Part shown: in pieces, positions 37,233 to 44,759 of the stretch
How positions within the stretch are numbered: position 1 is the stretch's first letter
How the letters are laid out: the number at the start of each line of letters is the position of its first letter
Virus record (IMG/VR): IMGVR_UViG_3300032087_004063
Coordinates: 1-46,406 of that record
Reading direction: 5' to 3' (one strand)
DNA from: a virus
DNA: 46,406 nucleotides
The notes under the pieces: generated by a model
The model's input: the letters and a program-made list of their open reading frames with translations, nothing else
The model's database searches: none
Told to the model about the DNA's origin: nothing
Program-made: the position numbers and the translations under genes

Positions 37233-38312
37233 TTACACCGTTTTCAGACAGCCGAAGCGGTCGATTGAGGTTGGGATAAGTAGCGGGCGAGAGCCTAGCG
37301 TACCAGTAATTGATTCACCGTCTTGCGATACCCATGCGTTTGTCGTGAAGTCCATACCAACAGAAGCCATCGGTAAACGACCAGACAGGAAGCTCATAGC
37401 GCGTGTTTCTGGCGGTACGATTTGAGGGATTGCACCCCAAGTAGCATCTAGACGCATGTTCTCAGAAAGAACAATCACGTTGTTGCTATCTAGGTAACGC
37501 GAGTTAGTCGTTGCGCCCACATCTTTGTACTCACCTTTGTAAGTGTAAAGCGATAGACGGTAGCCTGTTAGGTCGATATAACCCATGTAACGCAAACCTG
37601 GTCGCGCTTCTTCTGGATCAACACCACCTTGAACAATGCGACGACCATTTAGAAGCTCTTGAACTTTCTCGCTACGGATGAAGTTCTGCCAAGCTGCCTT
37701 GCCAAAGATTGCGCGGTCTGGTGTAGATTGACCATCCGTGTGGATTGCATCACATAGGTTTTCAAGGTCGATTGCAGGATCACAGTTAGCTGCATCAGTC
37801 CAAGCCGTAGCTGCTGTTGGGAAGTGAGTCGCTTTAGGCTTAAAGTCGATTGTATAAGCGTCACCGCCTTTGTCGTCTTTAAGTGTCACTGTACCCGTTT
37901 GCAGGATTTGCGCTGCCATCAGCTCGATAGTACGACGTTGACGCTTGCCGCCGTAACGCATGTGCTTCATGAACTGAGTCATTGCGTTAGCGCGGAAGTT
38001 TGGATCGGTGAATGAGATTTGACCCAATTGGCGCTTCATCATGTCGAAAGCGTTGATCGAAAATTCTTCACGGATAACCGGAGCTTTAAATTCTTTGTTT
38101 GTGTACTCATCAAGAGCAAACTTAGTGTTGCCGTTTTTGATGTCTGTTAGTACGGGTGCGATCTCTTCGCCTTCACGCTCAATGTCAAACTCAATAAATT
38201 CGCTTGAGTAGTAGTTACGAGCGTCAGAAGTGAACAGGGAAGATAGCGCCATTGGTGTTGGAGCTTCTTGCACATATGCACGCGCCATGTGTTTAGTAAC
38301 TGCGTTAGTCAT
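37233..38312 (-). CDS. major capsid protein (lambda gpE-like)
   Basis: A 359-residue protein. MARAYVQEAPTPMALSSLFT, then FIEFDIEREGEEIAPVLTDI, YGGKRQRRTIELMAAQILQT and MRLDATWGAIPQIVPPETRA are typical of the phage_cap_E family, as are the C-terminal lines GMDFTTNAWVSQDGESITG and SRPLLIPTSID. It builds the icosahedral head, with the D-like decoration protein next door. Confidence 0.93.
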   Translation of the reverse strand: MTNAVTKHMARAYVQEAPTPMALSSLFTSDARNYYSSEFIEFDIEREGEEIAPVLTDIKNGNTKFALDEYTNKEFKAPVIREEFSINAFDMMKRQLGQISFTDPNFRANAMTQFMKHMRYGGKRQRRTIELMAAQILQTGTVTLKDDKGGDAYTIDFKPKATHFPTAATAWTDAANCDPAIDLENLCDAIHTDGQSTPDRAIFGKAAWQNFIRSEKVQELLNGRRIVQGGVDPEEARPGLRYMGYIDLTGYRLSLYTYKGEYKDVGATTNSRYLDSNNVIVLSENMRLDATWGAIPQIVPPETRAMSFLSGRLPMASVGMDFTTNAWVSQDGESITGTLGSRPLLIPTSIDRFGCLKTV

Positions 38313-38325
38313 AGTCTGCTAGCTC

Positions 38326-38724
38326 CTATTGATTGTCTAGCACTGAGTAATCAGTGGTGTTTAGTGCAAGGATTGAATTGTCTTTAAGGCCAGACACTTC
38401 ACGATAGTCAACAGTGCCGCCTGCTTTGATAATTAGCTTATCTTGGCGCACTTTACCGCCCTGCATTACGCGAACGTTTTTAGTTCCAGCCGTAACGTCT
38501 GCCGCTGTCACTACTGTGTCAGAAAGAAGCACGTAACGCGCGATCTCAAGTCCAGTAGTATCACCACGCGTGTAGAAACCACCTGCGCCCGTTGCTGTAA
38601 CTTCAGCAAGGATAGTGCCTTCTTTAAGTGTTTCTGCTGCTGTAACCGCCAGTGTTAGCGTTTCAGCGTTAGCGCAATCAATGGTTACGCCATGCAAATT
38701 AATGTTGGTTACTGTCATGCTCAT
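38326..38724 (-). CDS. head decoration protein (lambda gpD-like)
   Basis: A 132-residue protein. GTILAEVTATGAGGFYTRGD, followed by ARYVLLSDTVVTAADVTAGT and KNVRVMQGGKVRQDKLII, gives the GxxL-G(T/V)-type beta fold and the R/K-rich strand of the D family. It stabilises the expanded capsid as trimers. It lies between protease and capsid genes, as in lambda. Confidence 0.88.
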   Translation of the reverse strand: MSMTVTNINLHGVTIDCANAETLTLAVTAAETLKEGTILAEVTATGAGGFYTRGDTTGLEIARYVLLSDTVVTAADVTAGTKNVRVMQGGKVRQDKLIIKAGGTVDYREVSGLKDNSILALNTTDYSVLDNQ

Positions 38725-39086
38725 TAGTAAGTCTCCATTTTTTGCGCACCAAACGCTGCGATCGTAGCTTCATCAAGCTTTTCGTCGTCAGTCTTAGCTT
38801 CTGGCGCTTCTGGTTTGATATTATCAGTATCAACATTGTCAGCCGCTAGAGCGCTTAGTGATTGGTTTTTCATTTGAGCTGCCATGAACTTCGCATTGAT
38901 TGATGCTGAATGCTCTGTACCGTCTTTGATGCATGCCATTGCTAGCTCATTAGCGCCAGCCGCTTCACCAAGTTCAGCAAATGCACTTACACGCTCTTGC
39001 TCTTGAGTTTTACCCGCTTGAATGCCTTCGTTTTTGATTTCAGCATATAGCTCAGGGTGCTTAGCTTGTAGTTCTGCTTTATTCAT
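38724..39086 (-). CDS. nested scaffold protein from an internal start (Nu3-like)
   Basis: An in-frame ATG at 39086 inside the protease gene is preceded by GTGAGGAAATC, a strong Shine-Dalgarno site at proper spacing. The product of 120 residues begins MNKAELQAKHPELYAEIKNE and is charged and helical (EQERVSAFAELGEAAGANEL), the character of a scaffold. It mirrors lambda Nu3 within C. The overlap with the protease C-terminus lets the protease co-assemble. Confidence 0.75.
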   Translation of the reverse strand: MNKAELQAKHPELYAEIKNEGIQAGKTQEQERVSAFAELGEAAGANELAMACIKDGTEHSASINAKFMAAQMKNQSLSALAADNVDTDNIKPEAPEAKTDDEKLDEATIAAFGAQKMETY

Positions 39087-39905
39087 GATTTCCTCACTGT
39101 TAGCAGTTGGTTGGTGCTCAGTTTCGCCCTGAGCGGTTAAATTTGTTTGTGAACCTGCTAATGCAGTGCCACTTTGTGACGCGATTGAATCAATCATACC
39201 AGATTTTAAAGCGTTGCGTGCAGTGGTTACTGAACCTTGCCCGTAGTTCTTTTTGATATCATCTGTTGTTGTGTTACGACCGCTTGCAATTGCTTCCATG
39301 AACAGGTCTTCATAAGCATCCAGTTCAGCGCGGATTTGTGCCACACCTTCTTCTGTTGATGCGTCCGGGCGCTTGTTGGGCGCGTTAGTAGAAGTGATGC
39401 TTTTAACGTTTTCGTCAATATAAGCTTCGACCACAATACCAATTGAACCAATACCCTCACCTTCGGAAGCAGTAATGATGCTGTCACACTGTGAAGCAAT
39501 CGCATAAGCCGCACTACAACACATTCCCGACACTTCACAGGTCATCGGTGTTTTCATTGATTCCATTTGGGCGATCAAATCAAACAGACCAGACACTTGA
39601 CCGCCGCCCGAGTTCATTTTAACTCGAATGTCGGTAATTTCTGGATCGAGCTCAGCCATTTGCATAGCTGTCATGATATCCGTGTAAGCGGTGCCGCCCA
39701 TTAACCATGTCATAAAACCGTATGAGTGAGTTAGCACGCCTGCAATTGCAATCGTTGCTACATTGCCACTCACAGATAGAATGCGGCTATTGGCTTGACC
39801 GTCTTGAGCAATGCCCGCTTCGTATTTAGTGCGCATGTCGGCAGATATCGCATTCATATCGAATGATCGAACCTGCCTAATTACGTCATTACTCGCTAGA
39901 TACAT
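38724..39905 (-). CDS. S49-type head maturation protease with C-terminal scaffold region (lambda C-like)
   Basis: A 393-residue protein. Residues 45-215 are the S49/ClpP-like serine protease: MNSGGGQVSGLFDLIAQMES is the substrate-binding loop, SGMCCSAAYAIASQCD supplies the nucleophile Ser131, GEGIGSIGIVVEA is the following strand, and Lys178 in NAPNKRPD is the expected general base. Residues 274-393 are helical and charged and can also be made alone as scaffold from an internal start. It removes the scaffold and processes the portal. Its start abuts the portal stop. Confidence 0.9.
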   Translation of the reverse strand: MYLASNDVIRQVRSFDMNAISADMRTKYEAGIAQDGQANSRILSVSGNVATIAIAGVLTHSYGFMTWLMGGTAYTDIMTAMQMAELDPEITDIRVKMNSGGGQVSGLFDLIAQMESMKTPMTCEVSGMCCSAAYAIASQCDSIITASEGEGIGSIGIVVEAYIDENVKSITSTNAPNKRPDASTEEGVAQIRAELDAYEDLFMEAIASGRNTTTDDIKKNYGQGSVTTARNALKSGMIDSIASQSGTALAGSQTNLTAQGETEHQPTANSEEIMNKAELQAKHPELYAEIKNEGIQAGKTQEQERVSAFAELGEAAGANELAMACIKDGTEHSASINAKFMAAQMKNQSLSALAADNVDTDNIKPEAPEAKTDDEKLDEATIAAFGAQKMETY

Positions 39906-41521
39906 TATTCTGAATCCTCTTCATTGTCGTCCTGCTTTTTATTAGAACCGGACTCTTGTTCTTCAATTATACCTTGTTGGCGATTTTCTGCAAAAGGCCC
40001 TAACGCTTCCATCACTTGCGCTTTCTTGGTGTTCTCATGAATAAGTTGCATCATGATCAGGTTGTTCTTACGACCAAATAGAGCTTTTGATGCCATTTCG
40101 TGTGTCGCCAGTCCTGCGTCTATAGCATCAGCCCAGCCCTTAACCTCTTTCACAAAGTCAGCATTCAACTTAACAGATCCAGACCAATCTGATTGAGTCC
40201 ACGCGCCAACCAAAGCGTATTTGTTTGGATCATTCCATGCTTCAACCATGCCCGGCGCTTTAATGTTGCCTTTTACCGTTTCAACATATAACCACTCTTT
40301 GTAAAGCGGTTGGTCATTGGTTGTGGTGGTTGCTGTGCGCTCTGAATCCAAGAACATATTAAACTCAGCCGTGGCTTGCTTGGATGCTGCGTAGTTAGAG
40401 CCAAAAGACATCTTTAAGATTTCTGGAGGCATACCTTTAGACCATGCGACTGCATTTATGATCGACGCTTCAAAGTCACCAAACGATAAGTCCGTTCCAT
40501 CACTACCCATCAACTTGATTTTATGACCTGCCGGCATGTCGTCAATGAAAACGCCCGGATTAAAGTCTTTCATGTTGAGCTTATATTTGCCGTCACCGCT
40601 AGAAATGTTAGCAGATCGACTCGCTGCGCTTGCTAATGGCTTCGCACCAATGGTATCTGCGTCTTTTTCCACTGCTAGAGCCAAGAATGACGTTGTTAGC
40701 GCTTTACGCTGCACAGAATCACGGTAGCGGTCTATTTCACGTAATGATTGCAATACGTTGCCAATTAACGGCATTCCACGGCTTTGACCCATCAAACGCT
40801 TACCAGGGCGGTATAAATTAGCCACAACACGGCCAGATTTAGCACCTACACGCGGGAATCGTGAGTATTTACCATCGTCTTTTAGTACGTGGTAAGCCAC
40901 TTCACGGCCTTTTGAATCAAATTCAACACCATGCTCTACGTAATGACCATCAGCCACGCCGCCGTCACCGTCTAAAGGTGATTGAACGCAGTTGGAGCTT
41001 ATCAATTGAATCTTAGGTAGGTTGGTTTTCGTGTCAAAGTGGTGAACCACCAGCACATCACCTTCAACTAACGCCTGTAATTCACGCTGTACCTGCAATT
41101 GTGACAATGTTTGCTCGCCGTAATAGTCCACTAACTGCGGATTATTACAGTACATGGTAAAACGCGCTTCAACATCGTCCGTCCAAGTGTTTAACGTTTC
41201 TTGATCGACACCTAAGATGCTTGCTACCGGTTTTGCTTCCAGTGTTAAGCCAGTGTTCACGATGTTGGTTATGAAGCGGTTGATTAGGCCCGATGCGTAA
41301 ATATTTTCAGCATAGAGAGCGATGGACCTGTTTCTTAGGGTCCAGTAGTCAATCATCAATAACTGAGTGTTTCCGTACCCGTTGACGAATTTGTCTCCGT
41401 TGAGTTGTGCAAACTGATACGGCGCGTCAAAGTTACCGGCGGCTGCGGTTGGCAGTTGGTCGACGCCGATTGTCGGTACTTTCGTCTCACTGGAGAAGAA
41501 GCTTTTTATTTTATCGAACAT
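39905..41521 (-). CDS. portal protein (lambda gpB-like)
   Basis: A 538-residue protein. FVNGYGNTQLLMIDYWTLRN, then RSIALYAENIYASGLINRFI, NIVNTGLTLEAKP, REIDRYRDSVQRKALTTSFL and MPPEILKMSFGSNYAASKQA are typical of the lambda-type portal. The C-terminus is acidic (SNKKQDDNEEDSE). Twelve copies form the channel at the head vertex through which terminase drives DNA. It shares a base junction with the protease gene. Confidence 0.94.
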   Translation of the reverse strand: MFDKIKSFFSSETKVPTIGVDQLPTAAAGNFDAPYQFAQLNGDKFVNGYGNTQLLMIDYWTLRNRSIALYAENIYASGLINRFITNIVNTGLTLEAKPVASILGVDQETLNTWTDDVEARFTMYCNNPQLVDYYGEQTLSQLQVQRELQALVEGDVLVVHHFDTKTNLPKIQLISSNCVQSPLDGDGGVADGHYVEHGVEFDSKGREVAYHVLKDDGKYSRFPRVGAKSGRVVANLYRPGKRLMGQSRGMPLIGNVLQSLREIDRYRDSVQRKALTTSFLALAVEKDADTIGAKPLASAASRSANISSGDGKYKLNMKDFNPGVFIDDMPAGHKIKLMGSDGTDLSFGDFEASIINAVAWSKGMPPEILKMSFGSNYAASKQATAEFNMFLDSERTATTTTNDQPLYKEWLYVETVKGNIKAPGMVEAWNDPNKYALVGAWTQSDWSGSVKLNADFVKEVKGWADAIDAGLATHEMASKALFGRKNNLIMMQLIHENTKKAQVMEALGPFAENRQQGIIEEQESGSNKKQDDNEEDSE

Positions 41522-41523
41522 TG

Positions 41524-41706
41524 TTACTCCTTACCCGGTGGCGTTGGATTTTTCGGTGCCATCTTGTGGCATGGTTGATAACCGCTGTTTGGATTTCGGC
41601 TTATTTGGCAGCCGTTGCAGTTGCATTCATTGTCCATTGCTTTATTTAGCCACATACACACTCCAATACATGACAATACAGATAGTGTTAAATAAATCAT
41701 TACCAT
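41524..41706 (-). CDS. 60-residue membrane-anchored Cys-rich protein
   Basis: One hydrophobic segment (VMIYLTLSVLSCIGVCMWLN) is followed by NECNCNGCQISRNPNSGYQP and CHKM, a four-cysteine plus histidine unit that may bind a metal. It lies between gpW-like and portal genes, where lambda has no gene. The start overlaps the gpW stop by seven bases. Insertion of a membrane protein inside the head block is odd and its role is unknown. Confidence 0.6.
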   Translation of the reverse strand: MVMIYLTLSVLSCIGVCMWLNKAMDNECNCNGCQISRNPNSGYQPCHKMAPKNPTPPGKE

Positions 41707-41957
41707 GCTGGCCCCGCGTTAAATGAACCACTATCCAAGCCGCAACGTTGGCGCAAAGTGTCGCGGCGTGCCAATAGGCTATCAATGTATGCTTGAAGGT
41801 CTTTTAAATTAGCCTTTGTGACCGTTTGTACAGTCTGGCTTGTGTTAAACGTGTAGCTCTCAATAGCATCTGTGCTCAACTCTAAACTAGCAGTCATAGC
41901 CGCTGTTATGTTCGCTTCAATGTCGCTAATCAATCCACACAAAAATGAATCGCTCAT
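41700..41957 (-). CDS. head-tail joining protein (lambda gpW-like)
   Basis: An 85-residue protein. LISDIEANITAAMTASLELS, then YTFNTSQTVQTVTKANLKDL and YIDSLLARRDTLRQRCGLDS. The long helix ending in QAYIDSLLARRDTLR is the W-family hallmark. It sits between terminase and portal as in lambda and fills the head-tail connector after packaging. Confidence 0.82.
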   Translation of the reverse strand: MSDSFLCGLISDIEANITAAMTASLELSTDAIESYTFNTSQTVQTVTKANLKDLQAYIDSLLARRDTLRQRCGLDSGSFNAGPAW

Positions 41958-41980
41958 AAATGTTGTGCTCCAAATGTTAA

Positions 41981-42011
41981 AAGGTGCGATAACACAATAT
42001 TATCACACCTT
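41981..42011 (-). terminator. hairpin between the large terminase and gpW-like genes
   Basis: AAGGTG-C-GATAA (41981-41992) pairs with TTATC-A-CACCTT (42000-42011) with one mismatch and a CACAATA loop. On the minus strand TTTT follows. It may be a leaky terminator or an RNA processing site that sets the ratio of terminase to head proteins. Confidence 0.6.
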
Positions 42012-42021
42012 GGGGTTTTAG

Positions 42022-43980
42022 TTATTGTTCGTAGAAAACGGGTAAGCCGTCATTACCTGTTTTGCAGTAATCGAAAAATTCAATCCAATTCACTATGTCA
42101 CGACCCGATTGTCGAATCATGATATCCCAAGCCAGAATGTCGAGCGTAGCGTTATTGTACACAAGTAAATCCCAGTTCTCGTTATCACCTTTACGCTCCC
42201 ATTTAAATCCTTGAATAGCACCAGTAACTGGATCTTTAACTGGAACTTTAGTTTCAGCTTTGAACTCCATCATTTGTTCTCGAGTCATGTCGATCGGGAA
42301 GTTAATACAGTATTCATGCTGCATTTCTGGCTCTGACCACTTACGGTTTAATGATGAGTACCATCTATCCTTGTACATATTTGTGTTCAAATGCGCTACT
42401 GGTACACCAAGTTTTGTCTCTGTCATCTTAAATTCTGAGAATGTAGACCCCTTTTGCGCGCCGTGTAGGCCCTTAATTGGGATCACCCCGTCAGTGTCGT
42501 AACAAAATTCTAGTACTTCATGTTGAGCGTAACCGGAATCTATGGCGGTTAATTGAATTCGATACCTTTTTCCATCATCTGCAGTGTAGACTTTGTTGTA
42601 GATCATCTCTTTCAGCTTAACCCAAGGCTCTGACTGCAGGTTGTGGCAATCACCATACAATCTAAACGAGTCAACCAAGAAAGATCGGTTTCTGTCGGCC
42701 CATCCGTAAACGGCAACGGCAAGGTTTGATTTATGAACATCGACTGCGCAAGTTAGTACTAATATTTCACTACCACAATGCTTCACAGCAAAGTTGTTTG
42801 GCACTTCACCAAGTCTATATGCTGTGCGTCTGTGTGATGCTACGCCGCTGTATTTAAGTCTGTCTGTCAGTACTTCAAACGGTTCGCCAAGGACATTGTT
42901 GTAAAAGGTTCTAAGCTTGTCATTATCTCTTGATTCGTTCTTTACTACGTCCCAGCACTCAAACCAATCTCTTACACAAGCCTCGAAGCTCTTCATGCCG
43001 ACTGGTGAGTAAAGTGCGTTAATGAAATAGCTGCGCCTTGTCTTATCTTCACACTCTGCAGTAGCTCTCCATTCTCCATTGTTTAGCATCTTGGTTTTAT
43101 CAGCGTTCTTGTGTGGCTCTCCACAGTACTTGCAAACGTACCTAACTGAATCAATATCAAGCCTTCCATTATCGTGCTCAAATATCAGGCCGTAGTTTGC
43201 GCCAGTCTCTTTATCTCGCTTGAACCACTCGAGCGTCTGCATCATTTCGCATTTCTTGCATGGAACAAAATACTTACGTTGATCACCAAGCTTGTAGTTG
43301 TCGTCAATAATTGAATTGCCTTTTTCAAGAGGCGTTGACAGCATACAAACTTTTTTAGATTGCGTATAACCTGCAGTACGGTCTATTGCTAGCTTTACCG
43401 GAGAACCATCTCGACCAACTGATTTTTTATAGCCGTCAACTTCATCAAGAAATAGGTACTGAATAGAGAATGAGCGAAGCTTACCCGGCGAGTTACTACC
43501 AAAGAATAAGCCATAGCCACCACCGAACCATGATAAACGGTCTTTTGTCTTGCCTGTTTTGCGTCCGTTAGTTTCTGCATCGTTCGCTTGAATTAGGTGA
43601 TCGAGGTTTGAATGCTGCAACATGGGCCCAATATTCTGTTCTAGTCTCAGCTTGGCCACGGTATCGTCAACAGTTAAGATCATGGCTGGCGCATTCTTTA
43701 CGTGAGCTATGCAGTACAACAGGCCGGATTCGACTAGGGCCACGGTTGCTCCAACTTGTGCACTTTTTTTAACGGCTATCGTTCTGATTGGAGAAGACAA
43801 GGAAAGGCAGTCCACAACCTCACGCCAAAACGGAGTCACATCAAACGAGTAATAGCCGGGCATTGGCGACACGCTGGCGGGTAAATACCGTGTTGATTCT
43901 GTAAATTCAGAAACAGACAAAACGTTGTGCGTATCTTTTAGGGCGCTGAACTGATCAATTAGCCATTCGCTATCATTCAT
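42022..43980 (-). CDS. terminase large subunit (lambda gpA family)
   Basis: A 652-residue protein. The gpA-type opening LPASVSPMPGYYSFDVTPFW is followed by Walker A VKKSAQVGATVA near residue 72 and FLDEVDGYKKSVGRDG as Walker B. A zinc-ribbon-like CKKCEMMQTLEWF and CKYCGEPH appear near 245-290. The nuclease part has CAVDVHKSNLAVAVYGW and AIDSGYAQHEVLEF with the metal-binding aspartates. It pumps DNA into the head and makes the cut at cos or pac. It is longer than T4-type enzymes, as expected for the gpA group. Confidence 0.94.
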   Translation of the reverse strand: MNDSEWLIDQFSALKDTHNVLSVSEFTESTRYLPASVSPMPGYYSFDVTPFWREVVDCLSLSSPIRTIAVKKSAQVGATVALVESGLLYCIAHVKNAPAMILTVDDTVAKLRLEQNIGPMLQHSNLDHLIQANDAETNGRKTGKTKDRLSWFGGGYGLFFGSNSPGKLRSFSIQYLFLDEVDGYKKSVGRDGSPVKLAIDRTAGYTQSKKVCMLSTPLEKGNSIIDDNYKLGDQRKYFVPCKKCEMMQTLEWFKRDKETGANYGLIFEHDNGRLDIDSVRYVCKYCGEPHKNADKTKMLNNGEWRATAECEDKTRRSYFINALYSPVGMKSFEACVRDWFECWDVVKNESRDNDKLRTFYNNVLGEPFEVLTDRLKYSGVASHRRTAYRLGEVPNNFAVKHCGSEILVLTCAVDVHKSNLAVAVYGWADRNRSFLVDSFRLYGDCHNLQSEPWVKLKEMIYNKVYTADDGKRYRIQLTAIDSGYAQHEVLEFCYDTDGVIPIKGLHGAQKGSTFSEFKMTETKLGVPVAHLNTNMYKDRWYSSLNRKWSEPEMQHEYCINFPIDMTREQMMEFKAETKVPVKDPVTGAIQGFKWERKGDNENWDLLVYNNATLDILAWDIMIRQSGRDIVNWIEFFDYCKTGNDGLPVFYEQ

Positions 43981-44678
43981 TATTCCTCTCCAATGTTTCT
44001 AACAATTTGCGCTTTGGCATTTTGAATAGGCTTGCTGATCTCACCACGAACTGTCTTGGTTGCTTCTTCTATGGTGTCGCCAGATTCACAATGCGCATAA
44101 ATCTTTGTTGCAATCGTAACGGCAGAGTCAACCAGTAGTCTTGAGTTCATTTCCTCAAGAAAACCAAACACGCTTTTTTTCATGGCCTCGCGCTTAACTA
44201 CTTCACCGGTCTTTTCTTCAACCTTAATTTCTCTCTCGACTATTTCTACTTGAGTTTTTTTGGCCTGAAGCCATCCGCGATAGGATTCGTCAGATCCAAA
44301 ATAGGCCACCAGTTCGTTCAAGGTTAGATTCCCATGATCTGATATGTCGACTTGCTCAACGGTTTTGTTTTGCGTGGCGGTTATCTTTGGTCTTTCGCTT
44401 TGGGTTCCGTTGCCGCGCCTAGATATGGATAGCTTACTTTCACGCTGACTAACCGGCGTGGTTGCTAAGTGGCTTGTTCGTTCTTCTGCAGGTTTTAATT
44501 GAGCTGACATGTCAGCACCCTTACTTTGCATAAACGCATGCATGACAGGGTGATTAATATCTATCTTGGTTCCGATCTTAGCATCAGGGCAATGCTCTTT
44601 GCAGTAGCGGTTGATGTACTGTCTCGTGACTCCAGTTGCTTCCCCGACTCTAGCGGCTGAATATAATCTTTGTTCCAT
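43980..44678 (-). CDS. terminase small subunit (Nu1-like)
   Basis: About 232 residues from ATG 44678. The 20 residues before it in the open frame come from the repeat region and lack a good start. EQRLYSAARVGEATGVTRQY then INRYCKEHCPDAKIGTKIDI is a winged helix-turn-helix of the Nu1 type. A coiled middle (WLQAKKTQVEIVEREIKVEE) allows oligomers. The C-terminal region NAKAQIVRNIGEE should contact the large subunit. It would recognise the packaging site, perhaps the direct repeats just upstream. Confidence 0.8.
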   Translation of the reverse strand: MEQRLYSAARVGEATGVTRQYINRYCKEHCPDAKIGTKIDINHPVMHAFMQSKGADMSAQLKPAEERTSHLATTPVSQRESKLSISRRGNGTQSERPKITATQNKTVEQVDISDHGNLTLNELVAYFGSDESYRGWLQAKKTQVEIVEREIKVEEKTGEVVKREAMKKSVFGFLEEMNSRLLVDSAVTIATKIYAHCESGDTIEEATKTVRGEISKPIQNAKAQIVRNIGEE

Positions 44679-44708
44679 TACCAAATCTCTGCTTGCTTCG
44701 TTGGAATC

Positions 44709-44755
44709 ATTGTAACAGAGAAATGGAAACGGAAACAAAAAGTGGAAACGGAAAC
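44709..44755. repeat. GGAAAC direct repeats upstream of small terminase; candidate packaging site
   Basis: TGGAAACGGAAAC occurs exactly at 44724-44736 and 44743-44755, separated by six bases. This gives four GGAAAC units. On the minus strand TTGTTT (44738-44733), 18 bases and TACAAT (44714-44709) could also act as a weak promoter for the terminase genes. Confidence 0.6.
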
Positions 44756-44759
44756 GGGA

